Positions 34,868-44,163 of a stretch of 64,000 bases of DNA are shown piece after piece. Each line of letters begins with the position of its first letter. Position 1 is the stretch's first letter. Source of the DNA: Cohnella lupini (GTDB lineage Bacteria; Bacillota; Bacilli; Paenibacillales; Paenibacillaceae); the NCBI RefSeq assembly GCF_003386205.1, contig NZ_QRDY01000002.1:62001-126000 (forward strand). Reading direction: 5' to 3'. Position numbers and translations under genes: made by a program. Below the pieces are notes generated by a model. It did not search any database. It worked only from the letters and a program-made list of their open reading frames with translations, and was not told where the DNA came from.

Positions 34868-36184
34868 ATGGCAGGAGGAACATGGGTTACGCAAAATAAA
34901 GTCAGACCGGGTGTGTACATTAATTTCGAGGGGGATGGTCAACCCTTAGGCAAGGTTGGAGAGAAAGGCGTAGTTGCTTTGGCGCTTTCGCTGAGTTGGG
35001 GCCGATCCAAACAAATTATGACCATTCAATCCGGGGAAACGTTGACGGACAAAATCGGTTACGATCAATCCGCCCCGGAGGCATTATTAATTAGAGAAGC
35101 CTTGAAACGCGCTAAAACATTGCTGCTTTATCGACTGAACGAAGGAGCTAAGGCTACGGCAACGCAAGGAACGATCACTTTTACAGCGCGGTATGCCGGC
35201 ATTCGAGGAAACGCAATTTCAATCATTATAGAAGATAATGTTGACGATAATACCAAGTTCGATGTTAAGACTCTTGTATCAGGTGAAATAGTAGATATTC
35301 AAACGGTATTGAATGTCGCTTCGCTTTCGGATAACGGGTGGGTCGATTTCGGCGGCACGGGGACGTTGTCCACGAGCGCTGGAATACCGTTGACAGGCGG
35401 AACGGACGGAGCTGTCCTTAATCAGGACTATTCCGATTTTCTAACCGCAATCGAAGTTCATGATTTCAATACGGTAGTGTTGTCTTCAGCGGATAATACT
35501 CTTAAATCTTTATATGGAGCGTTCGTGAAGCGTTTGCGTCAAGATGAAGGGCGTAAGGTCCAAGCCGTTCTCGCGGATTACGCGATTGCGGATCATGAAG
35601 GGATTATTAGCGTTAAGAACGGGGTTGTATTGTCCGATGGAACGATTTTGGATGCGGTCAAAGCAACGGCTTGGGTAGCAGGCGCTACGGCGGGTGCCGA
35701 GATGTCGGAATCGCTGACGTATCAAGCTTACGATGATGCCGTCGATGCCGATATTCGATATACCCATACGGAAATCGAAGCAGCGCTGAAGGGTGGCCAC
35801 TTCGTATTTGTCCAAAATAGGGGTAGAGCTATCGTTGAGCTGGATATTAATACTTTTCGCGACTATTCGCCGACTAAGGGCAAAGCGTTCTCCAAAAACC
35901 GGGTCATTCGGGTCATGGACGGGATAGCCAACGACTTTAAATCGATTTTCGAGAACTTCTATATCGGTAAAGTGGACAACAACATTGATGGCCGAAATCT
36001 CTTAAAGGCTGAATGCCTTTCGTATTTGAACATTCTTGTAAACGACGGAATCATTCAGAACTTCAATGCGCAAACGGATCTCCAAGTGTTACCGGGAGTA
36101 GAAACGGATAGCGTATACGTGGAACTAAACATTCAGCCGGTCGATGCGATCGAAAAAGTATATATGAAAGTGAAGGTGAAGTAA
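34868..36184 (+). CDS. xkdK: Contractile tail sheath protein (XkdK-like)
   Basis: 438 residues. N-terminus MAGGTWVTQNKVRPGVYINF and the IPLTGGTDG block near residue 175 are typical of PBSX XkdK-type sheaths. The conserved C-terminal domain (TYSPTKGKAFSKN-like region, ending VDAIEKVYMKVKVK) forms the inner ring contacting the tube. The sheath contracts to drive the tube through a target envelope. A phage-type sheath without capsid genes points to a tailocin. Confidence 0.93.
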   Translation: MAGGTWVTQNKVRPGVYINFEGDGQPLGKVGEKGVVALALSLSWGRSKQIMTIQSGETLTDKIGYDQSAPEALLIREALKRAKTLLLYRLNEGAKATATQGTITFTARYAGIRGNAISIIIEDNVDDNTKFDVKTLVSGEIVDIQTVLNVASLSDNGWVDFGGTGTLSTSAGIPLTGGTDGAVLNQDYSDFLTAIEVHDFNTVVLSSADNTLKSLYGAFVKRLRQDEGRKVQAVLADYAIADHEGIISVKNGVVLSDGTILDAVKATAWVAGATAGAEMSESLTYQAYDDAVDADIRYTHTEIEAALKGGHFVFVQNRGRAIVELDINTFRDYSPTKGKAFSKNRVIRVMDGIANDFKSIFENFYIGKVDNNIDGRNLLKAECLSYLNILVNDGIIQNFNAQTDLQVLPGVETDSVYVELNIQPVDAIEKVYMKVKVK

Positions 36185-36185
36185 G

Positions 36186-36650
36186 ATGGCATTCTTACAA
36201 GCGACCGATACGATTTCGGGTCAAGAAGGCCGCGCATACGCGACCATTAACGGGCAAGTAGAGGAAATGTTCTATATTAAGGCCCTGGAGGCCAAGGTGG
36301 AAAAAGAAAAAGCGGAGGTCAAAACGCTTGGAAAGCGGGTCACGCAGCACAAGGCAATTGGTTGGAGCGGTAGCGGAAGCATGACTGTCTACTACGTAAC
36401 CTCTCTATTCCGTCAAATGATGCTGGATTACATCAAGAGCGGTCGGGATACTTATTTCAGTATCGTCGTCGTCAATGAAGATCCGGCTTCTTCGATCGGC
36501 AAACAGACGATTACGTTAAGCGGAGTAAACTTGAATAGCATCATTATGGCCAAATTAGACACGGAAAGCGAAGGACTCGACGAAGAAATCGAGTTTACAT
36601 TCGAAGACGTGGATATTCAAGACAAATTCGTTAAGCCGATTCAGGCATAA
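36186..36650 (+). CDS. xkdM: Tail tube (core) protein (XkdM-like)
   Basis: 154 residues, the usual size for XkdM/YqbM-type tube proteins. The pattern EMFYIKALEAKVEKEKAEV then GWSGSGSMTVYYVTS and IEFTFEDVDIQDKF matches this family. It polymerises into the hollow tube inside the sheath. Starts one base after the sheath stop. Confidence 0.92.
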   Translation: MAFLQATDTISGQEGRAYATINGQVEEMFYIKALEAKVEKEKAEVKTLGKRVTQHKAIGWSGSGSMTVYYVTSLFRQMMLDYIKSGRDTYFSIVVVNEDPASSIGKQTITLSGVNLNSIIMAKLDTESEGLDEEIEFTFEDVDIQDKFVKPIQA

Positions 36651-36667
36651 CTAGGGGGAACGATCGA

Positions 36668-37090
36668 ATGAGTGATCTTAGGGTCTTTTTCTCGGAAAAT
36701 GCGGCAACGGACGTTAGCGAAGAATTTATCGTATCCTCCAGATTCAAGAGTAACGATGGGATTCAAGTTGCATGGAAGCTGCGCAGTATGACCGAGGCGG
36801 AGAATGAAGAATGCCGCAAAGCCGCGACGAAGAGAGTGAAAGGGAAAAACGGCGGGTATGTCCCGGAGACGAGCGCTGACGAATACATGGTCAAATTGGT
36901 CGTGGCAAGCGTCGAATACCCGAATCTAAAAGATGCCGAGTTGCAAAAATCTTACTCGGTATTCGGAGCGGAAAACTTGCTGCGCAAAATGCTGTTGCCC
37001 GGAGAGTATGCGGCGCTTGTTGGCAAGGTTCAAGAGTTGAACGGATTCGACCGCAGTACTTCCGAGTTGGTGGATGAAGTAAAAAACTAA
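36668..37090 (+). CDS. xkdN: Tail assembly chaperone, short form (XkdN-like)
   Basis: 140 residues, XkdN type. The frame ends GTA-AAA-AAC-TAA, so the slippery heptamer A-AAA-AAC is the last sense sequence. Tail chaperones coat the tape-measure protein and usually exist as short and -1 frameshifted long forms. AGGGGGAACG precedes the ATG. Confidence 0.9.
   Translation: MSDLRVFFSENAATDVSEEFIVSSRFKSNDGIQVAWKLRSMTEAENEECRKAATKRVKGKNGGYVPETSADEYMVKLVVASVEYPNLKDAELQKSYSVFGAENLLRKMLLPGEYAALVGKVQELNGFDRSTSELVDEVKN
37081..37087 (+). other. Programmed -1 frameshift site
   Basis: The heptamer AAAAAAC is in the correct register (A AAA AAC) and is followed immediately by the TAA stop. After -1 slippage the next codon is CTA at 37087 and the frame stays open to 37257. 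Confidence 0.8.
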
Positions 37091-37257
37091 TCAAGGAGGG
37101 CGATTCGGAGGCTAATTATGCCTACTACGCCCTCCATGAGCTTCACGTATTGCCGCATGACATGATGAAGATGAGTCGCCGCGAGAAGGCGGCCATCTTC
37201 GCCATGATCGATCTAAGGGTAGAGAAGGAAAGACGTTCGAAAAGGAAAGGGAGGTGA
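37087..37257 (+). CDS. Frameshift extension of the tail chaperone
   Basis: 56 codons in the -1 frame (LIKEGDSEANYAYYALHELH ... MSRREKAAIFAMIDLRVEKE), with no ribosome site of its own. Together with the upstream frame it gives a roughly 195-residue product. It ends four bases before the tape-measure gene. This matches the G/GT-type arrangement conserved in long-tailed phages. Confidence 0.75.
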   Translation, partial: LIKEGDSEANYAYYALHELHVLPHDMMKMSRREKAAIFAMIDLRVEKERRSKRKGR

Positions 37258-37261
37258 AGAT

Positions 37262-38686
37262 ATGGCAAGTGCGGAGTCGGCATTGAGCTTGTTTAACGAG
37301 GTTGAGAGCACATACGGTTCGTTGATGAAATCCATTAAGCAAACCGCTGATGCATTTCAGAATCTGGGCGAAGTGCCGCGGGCGATGGAAGAGACCATGA
37401 CGAGCGGAGGGTCGAGCCAAAGCGTTTCGGGGTCTAATGAACAAGGTTCCTCGCAATCCTCGAGTGCTGCCGCTCAACAGTTAACGATGGTCCAACCGAT
37501 CCTAAGCTCGATTAATGACATCGTCGAAGCAGACATTCTAGGTAATATATCGAAGATGAGCGATCTTATCACCAAAACGATCCCCGTTTGGTTGTCGTTG
37601 AATTGGCCCATTTTATTAATAGGCGCCGCAATTGGAGTAATCTTATTATTTTTGGATCAATTGGGAATATCGGTGACGGATATTATTAGTCTAGCCGGAG
37701 TTTTCTTTACTTGGCTATTCGAAATCATTAATCAAGGAATCATGTTCTTGACTCCTATCATCCAGGGGTTATGGGACTTGTTTTTACAGGCATTGCCGGT
37801 AATCGGGCCTCTTGTGCTCGGCTTGGTAGCGGCGTTTGCCACATATTATGGCATCTTGTTTGCCGTTTCGGCGATTATGGCGGTGTATCAAGGTGTAATC
37901 AACGTAGTCCGTATGGCACAAATCGCATTGAATATGGCCATGTGGAGCAATCCGATTCCGTTTTTTATCGGACTCATCGTGGGACTTATCGTCGCACTGT
38001 TAGCCATAATCGCTGCACTTAAACCGGTTAGGGATTTTTTCGCGGAGATGTTCCGGACAATGGGCGATATTATTTCAACTGCCGTTGGATGGTACATCGA
38101 TATGTGGACAGGATTCATCAACGGTTTTATCGACGGGGTCAATATCTTTCTTTCGGGAATTAATAAGGTCGTTAATGCCGTGGGAAGTTTTCTTGGAATT
38201 AAAGCCGAGGCTAACCTTGAACTAGAGAGAATCGATAGCAGTAAATTCAAGGCAGGTTTACAGAACGGAATCAAAGACACTTTTAATACGATTGCAGATG
38301 CGACTGAAGATTTTAACGTTGATAAAGCAGCGCTTCACCTAGATAAGTTGAGTAAGCCCTCAGGCGAAAAGCCCGCAATACCGGAAAACCCGGATATGAA
38401 AAAGTGGGATGCCGGGAGTGCCGCCACCGCCGATATTCCTAGAGTAGGGGAAGTCGGCCGGATCGGCAAAATAGACGACACCGTCGACGTGTCTAGCGAG
38501 GATTTGAAGACGATGAGGGAACTCGCCGAAATCAAAAGTATTCAGAACTTCGTCACGCTAACGCCTACGGTGCAAGTTCAAACTGGAGATATTCAGAATG
38601 AAGTCGACGTAAACGAAATGTTGAAAAGAATCGAGGAAGCGATGACCAAGGAGATTACGTCCTCCGCGCAGGGGGTGTATGCTTAG
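37262..38686 (+). CDS. Short tape-measure protein
   Basis: 474 residues, at the expected position after the frameshifted chaperone. It has a helical N-terminus, a Ser/Gln-rich stretch (~50-75), then a long hydrophobic central region (~110-260) and a hydrophilic C-terminus. Tape measures set tail length; the PBSX counterpart is well over 1,000 residues, so this tail should be short (about 70 nm if 0.15 nm per residue holds). The short length is unusual and may be genuine for a tailocin. GGGAGGTGA precedes the ATG. Confidence 0.85.
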   Translation: MASAESALSLFNEVESTYGSLMKSIKQTADAFQNLGEVPRAMEETMTSGGSSQSVSGSNEQGSSQSSSAAAQQLTMVQPILSSINDIVEADILGNISKMSDLITKTIPVWLSLNWPILLIGAAIGVILLFLDQLGISVTDIISLAGVFFTWLFEIINQGIMFLTPIIQGLWDLFLQALPVIGPLVLGLVAAFATYYGILFAVSAIMAVYQGVINVVRMAQIALNMAMWSNPIPFFIGLIVGLIVALLAIIAALKPVRDFFAEMFRTMGDIISTAVGWYIDMWTGFINGFIDGVNIFLSGINKVVNAVGSFLGIKAEANLELERIDSSKFKAGLQNGIKDTFNTIADATEDFNVDKAALHLDKLSKPSGEKPAIPENPDMKKWDAGSAATADIPRVGEVGRIGKIDDTVDVSSEDLKTMRELAEIKSIQNFVTLTPTVQVQTGDIQNEVDVNEMLKRIEEAMTKEITSSAQGVYA

Positions 38687-39360
38687 TGGCCGAAACGGAA
38701 TACAAGCTCAGTCTGAGCACTAATGATCAAGAAGAGGGATTTCTCTTTCCGATTTTGCCCGATTCTATTGAAATCAATGAGCAAGGAAACGGCAAGATCT
38801 ATGAAATCTCGGGCAGCGGTCCGATAAACGTTATTCAACCGAGCTCGCTCTCGAAAATTTCGTTCAACGGATACTTCCATATAGACCCTTTTCATTCATC
38901 CGCTAAAACAGTATTAAAACCCATGCAATATGTAACCCTGATTCGAGACTGGATGAATAGCGGAAAACCTCTCCGTTTGATTTACGTGGGGAATGATGTG
39001 GAGATCAATTTGCCGGTGAGCATCGAAAGCTTTGATTGGAAGGAAGTAGCAGGCACGCCCGGAGACATCGAGTATTCCGTTAAGTTGCTTAAATATGTTT
39101 ATTTCGCACCAAAGAAGGTCACGATTAGCAGCACGACAGCCGAATCTAATGCTGCCAAAAATAATACTACAAGGCCGGATGAACGGGTGAAACCTACTAC
39201 CTATAAAATCGCGGCTGGAGATACCCTGATTCGAATAGCAAGGAAAATGCTAGGGGACGATGCCCGCTGGCGTGAGATTCAGAAATTAAACAGTATTACA
39301 GATTCTCAAATCAAGACGCTTCGGATAGGTTCCATACTGAAGCTTCCTAAGCGAAGGTGA
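38686..39360 (+). CDS. xkdP: LysM-containing baseplate/tube-initiator protein (XkdP-like)
   Basis: 224 residues; GTG 38686 overlaps the tape-measure stop by one base. The N-terminal domain (EGFLFPILPDSIEINEQGNG) is followed by a C-terminal LysM (~172-222, YKIAAGDTLIRIARKMLGDD), as in XkdP and gp53-like proteins. LysM here probably serves in baseplate assembly or wall contact. Confidence 0.9.
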   Translation: MAETEYKLSLSTNDQEEGFLFPILPDSIEINEQGNGKIYEISGSGPINVIQPSSLSKISFNGYFHIDPFHSSAKTVLKPMQYVTLIRDWMNSGKPLRLIYVGNDVEINLPVSIESFDWKEVAGTPGDIEYSVKLLKYVYFAPKKVTISSTTAESNAAKNNTTRPDERVKPTTYKIAAGDTLIRIARKMLGDDARWREIQKLNSITDSQIKTLRIGSILKLPKRR

Positions 39361-39365
39361 GCGGG

Positions 39366-40334
39366 ATGATTGAGCTTCTGATCGATAATAAAAATGGCGA
39401 CATATGGGATATATCAATGATCTCGTCTGATATTGAGTGGAAAACTAGCCGGATTGGCAAAGCGTCAAGCTGCGAATTTACTGTAATCGGCGGATTAACT
39501 AAGACGAATGGGTTCAAATGCAATCCAGGAGATGTCGTCAGGCTTGTTAAGGACGGCGTAGGGCTTTTCTATGGTTACGTATTTTCGGTTGACAGCGGAA
39601 TCGAAGAAAACGTAAAAATATTGGCCTACGATCAACTACGGTACCTGATGACTAACGAAACTTATGTTCTTAATGGTATGACAGCCACGCAGATCATTCA
39701 AAAAATCGCGGGAGACTTGCAATTGAAAGTAGGCGTTCTTGCGAATACCAAACATTCCATTCCGGCTATGGTGGAAGATAACGTGAAGCTGATGGATATT
39801 ATATGCAAGGCACTTGATCGTACTTTGGTTGCAACTTTGCAGAACTATGTTTTTTATGACAAATTCGGTTCTTTGACGCTTCAAAATATTACGGAGTTAG
39901 CACTGGATTTAGTCATTGGTGACGATAGCTTGGTCTACAGTTACGATTTCAATCGTTCCATAGATAGCGATACCTTTAACCGAATCAAGATCGTTCAGGA
40001 TAATAAAGAAACCGGGAAGCGAGACGTCTATATCGCTCAGGATAGCGGAAATATCGCACGGTGGGGCAGATTGCAATACTTCGAGAAAGCCGACGAAAAA
40101 ATGAATGCGGCTCAAATCAACGAAAAGTTGATTCAAATGATGACCTTGAAAAATCGCGAATCGAAAACGCTAAAGCTGGATTCCATAGGGAACATTCAAG
40201 TACGAGCCGGTGTTCTCGTCTATGTGATATTGGAGACGCTCGATATCAAACAATATTTTCTCGTTGACGAGTGTTCCCACCATTTTAACGGAAATGATCA
40301 TTATATGTCTCTTAACGTGAAGGTGATCGCATGA
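39366..40334 (+). CDS. xkdQ: Baseplate hub protein (XkdQ-like)
   Basis: 322 residues. Matches the XkdQ/YqbQ pattern: an N-terminal strand-rich tube-like domain (WDISMISSDIEWKTSRIGKA), then a hub region and a C-terminal OB-like part. It joins the tube to the puncturing tip. ATG 39366 has AAGGTGAG upstream; GTG 39357 is an alternative overlapping the previous stop. Confidence 0.88.
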   Translation: MIELLIDNKNGDIWDISMISSDIEWKTSRIGKASSCEFTVIGGLTKTNGFKCNPGDVVRLVKDGVGLFYGYVFSVDSGIEENVKILAYDQLRYLMTNETYVLNGMTATQIIQKIAGDLQLKVGVLANTKHSIPAMVEDNVKLMDIICKALDRTLVATLQNYVFYDKFGSLTLQNITELALDLVIGDDSLVYSYDFNRSIDSDTFNRIKIVQDNKETGKRDVYIAQDSGNIARWGRLQYFEKADEKMNAAQINEKLIQMMTLKNRESKTLKLDSIGNIQVRAGVLVYVILETLDIKQYFLVDECSHHFNGNDHYMSLNVKVIA

Positions 40335-40630
40335 GCTTACTGGAGATCATGAAGAAAGCGGGAGTAGGAGCTGTTGAGGCTACCAATCCCGTTACCGTGC
40401 TATATGGACAAGTAGTAGAGGTGAATCCGTTATCCGTGCTAATCGATCAAAGGTTCATCCTCTCGGAAGAATTGCTGCTTATCCCGGAAAGCCTCAGAGA
40501 GTGTAAGGTGTTGATTGGCTCGGAGGAAGTCACTATCCGGGAGGCGCTTGCCAAAGACGATTACTTGTTATTATTGCGGGCACAAGGCGGACAACAATAT
40601 ATTATTTTGGACCGGGTGGTGAAGATATGA
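40331..40630 (+). CDS. xkdR: DUF2577 baseplate protein (XkdR-like)
   Basis: 99 residues, ATG overlapping the previous stop by four bases. Matches DUF2577 (MKKAGVGAVEATNPVTVLYG ... DYLLLLRAQGGQQYIILDRV), found between hub and gp25-like genes in PBSX-type clusters. The exact role in the baseplate is unsettled. Confidence 0.88.
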   Translation: MSLLEIMKKAGVGAVEATNPVTVLYGQVVEVNPLSVLIDQRFILSEELLLIPESLRECKVLIGSEEVTIREALAKDDYLLLLRAQGGQQYIILDRVVKI

Positions 40631-41031
40631 TTCCAACCGGCAACTCGATTGGAACTGAATTAGGCGATGATTTCGATCTCCAAAGTACTTCCCTAACGTA
40701 TAGATTCGATCCGAAATCAGGTCTTATTTCCGGAAAAATCGATGGAATAGAAGCCGTCAAGCAAGCCGTTTTTAAAATATTGCAAACGGAACGGTTTCAG
40801 TATTTAGCGTATGACTCCGATTATGGCATCGAAATGATATCCTTACTCGGGCAAGATAGGCGAATCTACAGATCCGAGTTAAAGAGAAGGATCGAGGAAG
40901 CGCTCTTGCAAGACGAACGAATAGACGCGGTTGAAGATATGGAAGTGTCCTTTCAAGAGAACGCTGTGCTTGCCCGATTCACGGTAGTAACCCCAATAGG
41001 AAGCTTTCAGGCTTCGCAGGAGGTGATCTGA
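40627..41031 (+). CDS. xkdS: DUF2634 / gp25-like baseplate protein (XkdS-like)
   Basis: 134 residues, overlapping the upstream gene (ATGA). The segment KQAVFKILQTERFQYLAYDS followed by SDYGIEMISLLGQDRRIYRS and an RRIEEALLQDERI helix is the gp25/DUF2634 wedge pattern. It forms the inner baseplate with the J-like protein. Confidence 0.9.
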   Translation: MIPTGNSIGTELGDDFDLQSTSLTYRFDPKSGLISGKIDGIEAVKQAVFKILQTERFQYLAYDSDYGIEMISLLGQDRRIYRSELKRRIEEALLQDERIDAVEDMEVSFQENAVLARFTVVTPIGSFQASQEVI

Positions 41032-42095
41032 TGCTTAGGTATGAGAATCAGACATTCGAAACGATTATTCAACGGATGTTGAACAATGTTCAGCAAGATT
41101 TAGATAAGCGGGAGGGTAGCATCATATATGATGCTTTGGCACCGGCTGCGCTGGAATTGTCGGAATTATATGCCGAAATGGATCGGACGATGGATTTGTC
41201 CTTTGCGAATACGGCAAGCGGAGAATATCTCGATAGGCGTACGGAGGAGTTTGGGGTCGTCCGCAGCTTGGCTAGCAAAGCTAGACGTAAAGGCGAGTTC
41301 TTTAATTCCTCCAATCTACCGACCGACGTACCCGTCGGAAGCAGATTCTCTATTGCGAAGACAAATTTTATCGTGTTAGAACGTCAGAATATCGGTGAAT
41401 ATATTCTCGAATCTGAGATTGCCGGCATTATCGGAAATCAGCATTTCGGCAGTATGCTACCGATCGATTATATTGAAAATCTCGCGAGCGCGGTTTTGTC
41501 GGACGTTATTATTCCGGGGGAAGATAAGGAATCGGATGGGATATTGAGGGAGCGATTTCTAGAAAAGGTTCGCAGACCCGGTACGAGCGGTAATATATCG
41601 GATTACATTCAGTGGGCGCAAGAAATACCGGGAGTCGGAGGAGTTCAGGTACAACCGATCTGGAATGGACCGGGTACGGTCAAAGTGTTCGTGTTGAATT
41701 CCGAGAAAAGAGCTCCAAGTACGGAGCTTGTCGATGAGGTGCAAGTTTATATCGCACCAATTCCGAGCGTGGGGGAAGGTAAGGCCCCGATTGGAGCCCG
41801 AGTAACGGTCGCACCGGCTATTGAAGTTCCCATTCATATTAACGTACAAGTCTCTCTCGTATCCGGGGCAATGCTTGCTTCCGTCAAGACGGAGCTCGAG
41901 GAGAGCTTGAAGGACTATTTTAAGCAACTTGCCTATAACGAACCATTACTTCGTACGATAAGGGTTTCCGCCATTTTCTTGGATAATCCGAACATCGTCG
42001 ATTTCTCCGCTTTAACCCTAAACGGTAACGGCGCTAATATCGAAATGGGAATGGGACAAGTTGCCGTCTTGGGGACGGTGAGCTTGCATGAGTAA
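41031..42095 (+). CDS. xkdT: Baseplate J family protein (XkdT-like)
   Basis: 354 residues. Baseplate J signatures include KREGSIIYDALAPAALELSE, NTASGEYLDRRTEEFGV, and RRPGTSGNISDYIQWAQEIPG. It is the wedge protein that links the inner baseplate to the fibre-bearing ring. Starts on the stop of the XkdS-like gene. Confidence 0.93.
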   Translation: MLRYENQTFETIIQRMLNNVQQDLDKREGSIIYDALAPAALELSELYAEMDRTMDLSFANTASGEYLDRRTEEFGVVRSLASKARRKGEFFNSSNLPTDVPVGSRFSIAKTNFIVLERQNIGEYILESEIAGIIGNQHFGSMLPIDYIENLASAVLSDVIIPGEDKESDGILRERFLEKVRRPGTSGNISDYIQWAQEIPGVGGVQVQPIWNGPGTVKVFVLNSEKRAPSTELVDEVQVYIAPIPSVGEGKAPIGARVTVAPAIEVPIHINVQVSLVSGAMLASVKTELEESLKDYFKQLAYNEPLLRTIRVSAIFLDNPNIVDFSALTLNGNGANIEMGMGQVAVLGTVSLHE

Positions 42096-42669
42096 CTTAG
42101 GTCTTACGAGTGTTCGTGGAAAGGAAATGATGGGTTACCTTCCTGAATTCTATGCTACTTCTCGATCGATGCAATCCATATTGGCGTCGCAAGGCAAAGA
42201 GCTGGACGATATCATCGATGAAGTCGCTCAAAAACTCGATCAGCAATTCGTACAAACCGCAACTTGGGGATTGGATCAGTGGGAGCGGGAACTAGGTATC
42301 GAAACGAATTCTTCCAAGCCCGTAGAGCAGAGGCGTAGTGTTATCTACTCTAAGATTCGAGGCGTCGGTACCGTAACAACGCGACTCATTAAGAGAGTAG
42401 CGGAAGCGTTTGACGGCGGGCAGGTTGATGTAATTCCGGAAGAAGAAGCTTACTCATTTACGGTTAAGTTTATCGATACTTTGGGTATCCCGCCGAATCT
42501 GGATGACCTTAAAGCAGCTATCGAAGAGATTAAACCGGCTCATTTATCTGTTGACTACTCCTTTACTTACACTACCTTTGGCGCGCTTCAAGAGAGTGGC
42601 CTGACGTTTGGAGATATTGAGAATATAGGTATCACTTTCGGACAATTAGAAACTTGGGATATTGAATAA
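42088..42669 (+). CDS. xkdU: DUF2313 baseplate protein (XkdU/YmfQ-like)
   Basis: 193 residues. MMGYLPEFYATSRSMQSILA at the start and the middle GVGTVTTRLIKRVAEAFDGG fit YmfQ/XkdU. It connects baseplate J to the tail-fibre proteins; overlaps the upstream gene by eight bases. Confidence 0.9.
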   Translation: MSNLGLTSVRGKEMMGYLPEFYATSRSMQSILASQGKELDDIIDEVAQKLDQQFVQTATWGLDQWERELGIETNSSKPVEQRRSVIYSKIRGVGTVTTRLIKRVAEAFDGGQVDVIPEEEAYSFTVKFIDTLGIPPNLDDLKAAIEEIKPAHLSVDYSFTYTTFGALQESGLTFGDIENIGITFGQLETWDIE

Positions 42670-42682
42670 GGGGGATTAAGAA

Positions 42683-43102
42683 TTGATTATTCTACGGAGC
42701 GGAATTAAAAAAATTGAAGTTTCGGACAACGCAACTGTAGCAAACCATAATAGGAACGATGACCTGCTTGATGCAAATCTGCAGATTTATAATGAACATG
42801 TCGGAGACACATCGGGAGTTCACGGCTCTACCAGCGCAGCTACTGCAAGTACTTTAATGGAACGTGATTCTGCAGGTCGTGCAAAGGTTGCTGATCCTGC
42901 AGTTGCAAGCGACATCGATACAATGGGAGCACGGGATGTTGCTATTAATGCAGCAATTAATGGGAAAGCCCCTCTGTCATCACCTTCTTTTAGTGGTATT
43001 CCGTCAGCACCTACCGCTTCTGCCGGTACAAGTACGACTCAGTTGGCAACTACAGCTTTCGTAACGGCTGCCGTGGCTCTTGCTAGAACATATGCTCCAT
43101 AA
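42683..43102 (+). CDS. Tail-fibre module, 139 aa
   Basis: TTG start at 42683 after AAGGGGGA. The C-terminal block SPSFSGIPSAPTAS...TTQLATTAFVTAAVALARTYAP is a common phage tail-fibre repeat. The protein is short for a fibre; a homologous block recurs in the 66-residue gene at 43934. It may have been the N-terminal attachment part of a longer fibre whose body is now the decayed sequence just downstream. Confidence 0.75.
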   Translation: MIILRSGIKKIEVSDNATVANHNRNDDLLDANLQIYNEHVGDTSGVHGSTSAATASTLMERDSAGRAKVADPAVASDIDTMGARDVAINAAINGKAPLSSPSFSGIPSAPTASAGTSTTQLATTAFVTAAVALARTYAP

Positions 43103-43389
43103 TTCAGGGCTTGGTGAAGATGATATTGATTGTGTTGGAAATATCACTTGCAAGTACAGTGACAGCGGCGAATAAACATGTCATGGGTAAACTCTAGGAA
43201 CACCGGTACATTTTAGACTTTAAGCTCACAAGCGGTTCTTACTGGCAAAACCCTCCGGTAATGTCGTTGTAAAGTGTATGTAATATGGACAGGGACTAAG
43301 CCGGGTAATTCCTAATGTGCGCAGAATAATATTTAATGAATCCACTAGGGGTTCCATATAAGTAAAACCTTCACTAACCTCCGGTTACT

Positions 43390-43815
43390 CAACTAGATCG
43401 AACGGTATAATATCGGAAATTCCCTAGATGGACAACAGCGGGCGAACAGGATGATCTCGTATGGTATGCCGGTACAAATGCTGGTGGCGTTATTGGTATG
43501 TAGACATTCCAATAGCCAACCATGGCAATACCTACGGAGAGTATCTAACCCACGTTTACGATTACGATAATGCTGATAATAACCAGTTCAGCGATGCGTA
43601 TTTTGTATACGTATGTAGATCGCAAACCAAATGTCGGTGTGATTTCTAGCCCGGCAAATAATAGCACTTTATACAATAATCGATCTGAAATTAGGATGGC
43701 TATGTCCGACCCGGATGGAAATGCATTAAGTTTCAAATTGCAATTTGTGACTGAGGCCACATTCACAAACGTCGACCACGGTGTAAAGTCCGTTGACAAT
43801 CCCACATATCTTTAG
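43390..43815 (+). pseudogene. Decayed tail-fibre body
   Basis: Translations in two frames match the intact fibre at 44164-45678: WTTAGEQDDLVWYAGTNAGG, then after a frame change YVDIPIANHGNTYGEYLTHV, then VDRKPNVGVISSPANNSTLY and MSDPDGNALSFKLQFVTEA. The frameshifts and an early stop make it inactive. The surrounding 43103-43933 holds no intact gene and is AT-rich. Confidence 0.8.
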
Positions 43816-43933
43816 CCGAATTTGTGGATTGCTTAGGGTTACACTTACGGGGCAAACATTGAGATATTGAAACACTCATGCGTCCTCAGGAGCAAGAGGA
43901 ATTCGCTTAATTTTCCGTAGGCGGAGGAATGAA

Positions 43934-44134
43934 ATGTTCGAGACAGGAACGGTTACAACAACACAAGATATCGTTTTCAAGCCTGTATGGGTTAAAATTG
44001 CAGATCTAGACAGCCCTGCTTTTACCGGAAAACCGACCTTTCCGACGGCAACCTTTGGCGATTCGGATACGACGATTGCAAACACAGTATTTGTAGCTAC
44101 CGCTTTTGCAATTGCAAGGACGTACACACCTTAG
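43934..44134 (+). CDS. Tail-fibre module, 66 aa
   Basis: GGAGGA lies five bases before the ATG. The second half (SPAFTGKPTFPTATFGDSDT ... NTVFVATAFAIARTYTP) is a diverged copy of the fibre repeat in the 139-residue gene upstream. It may be an intact short fibre component or a fragment that lost its N-terminus. Confidence 0.6.
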   Translation: MFETGTVTTTQDIVFKPVWVKIADLDSPAFTGKPTFPTATFGDSDTTIANTVFVATAFAIARTYTP

Positions 44135-44163
44135 ACAAATAATACAAGATTGGAAGTGAAGAT

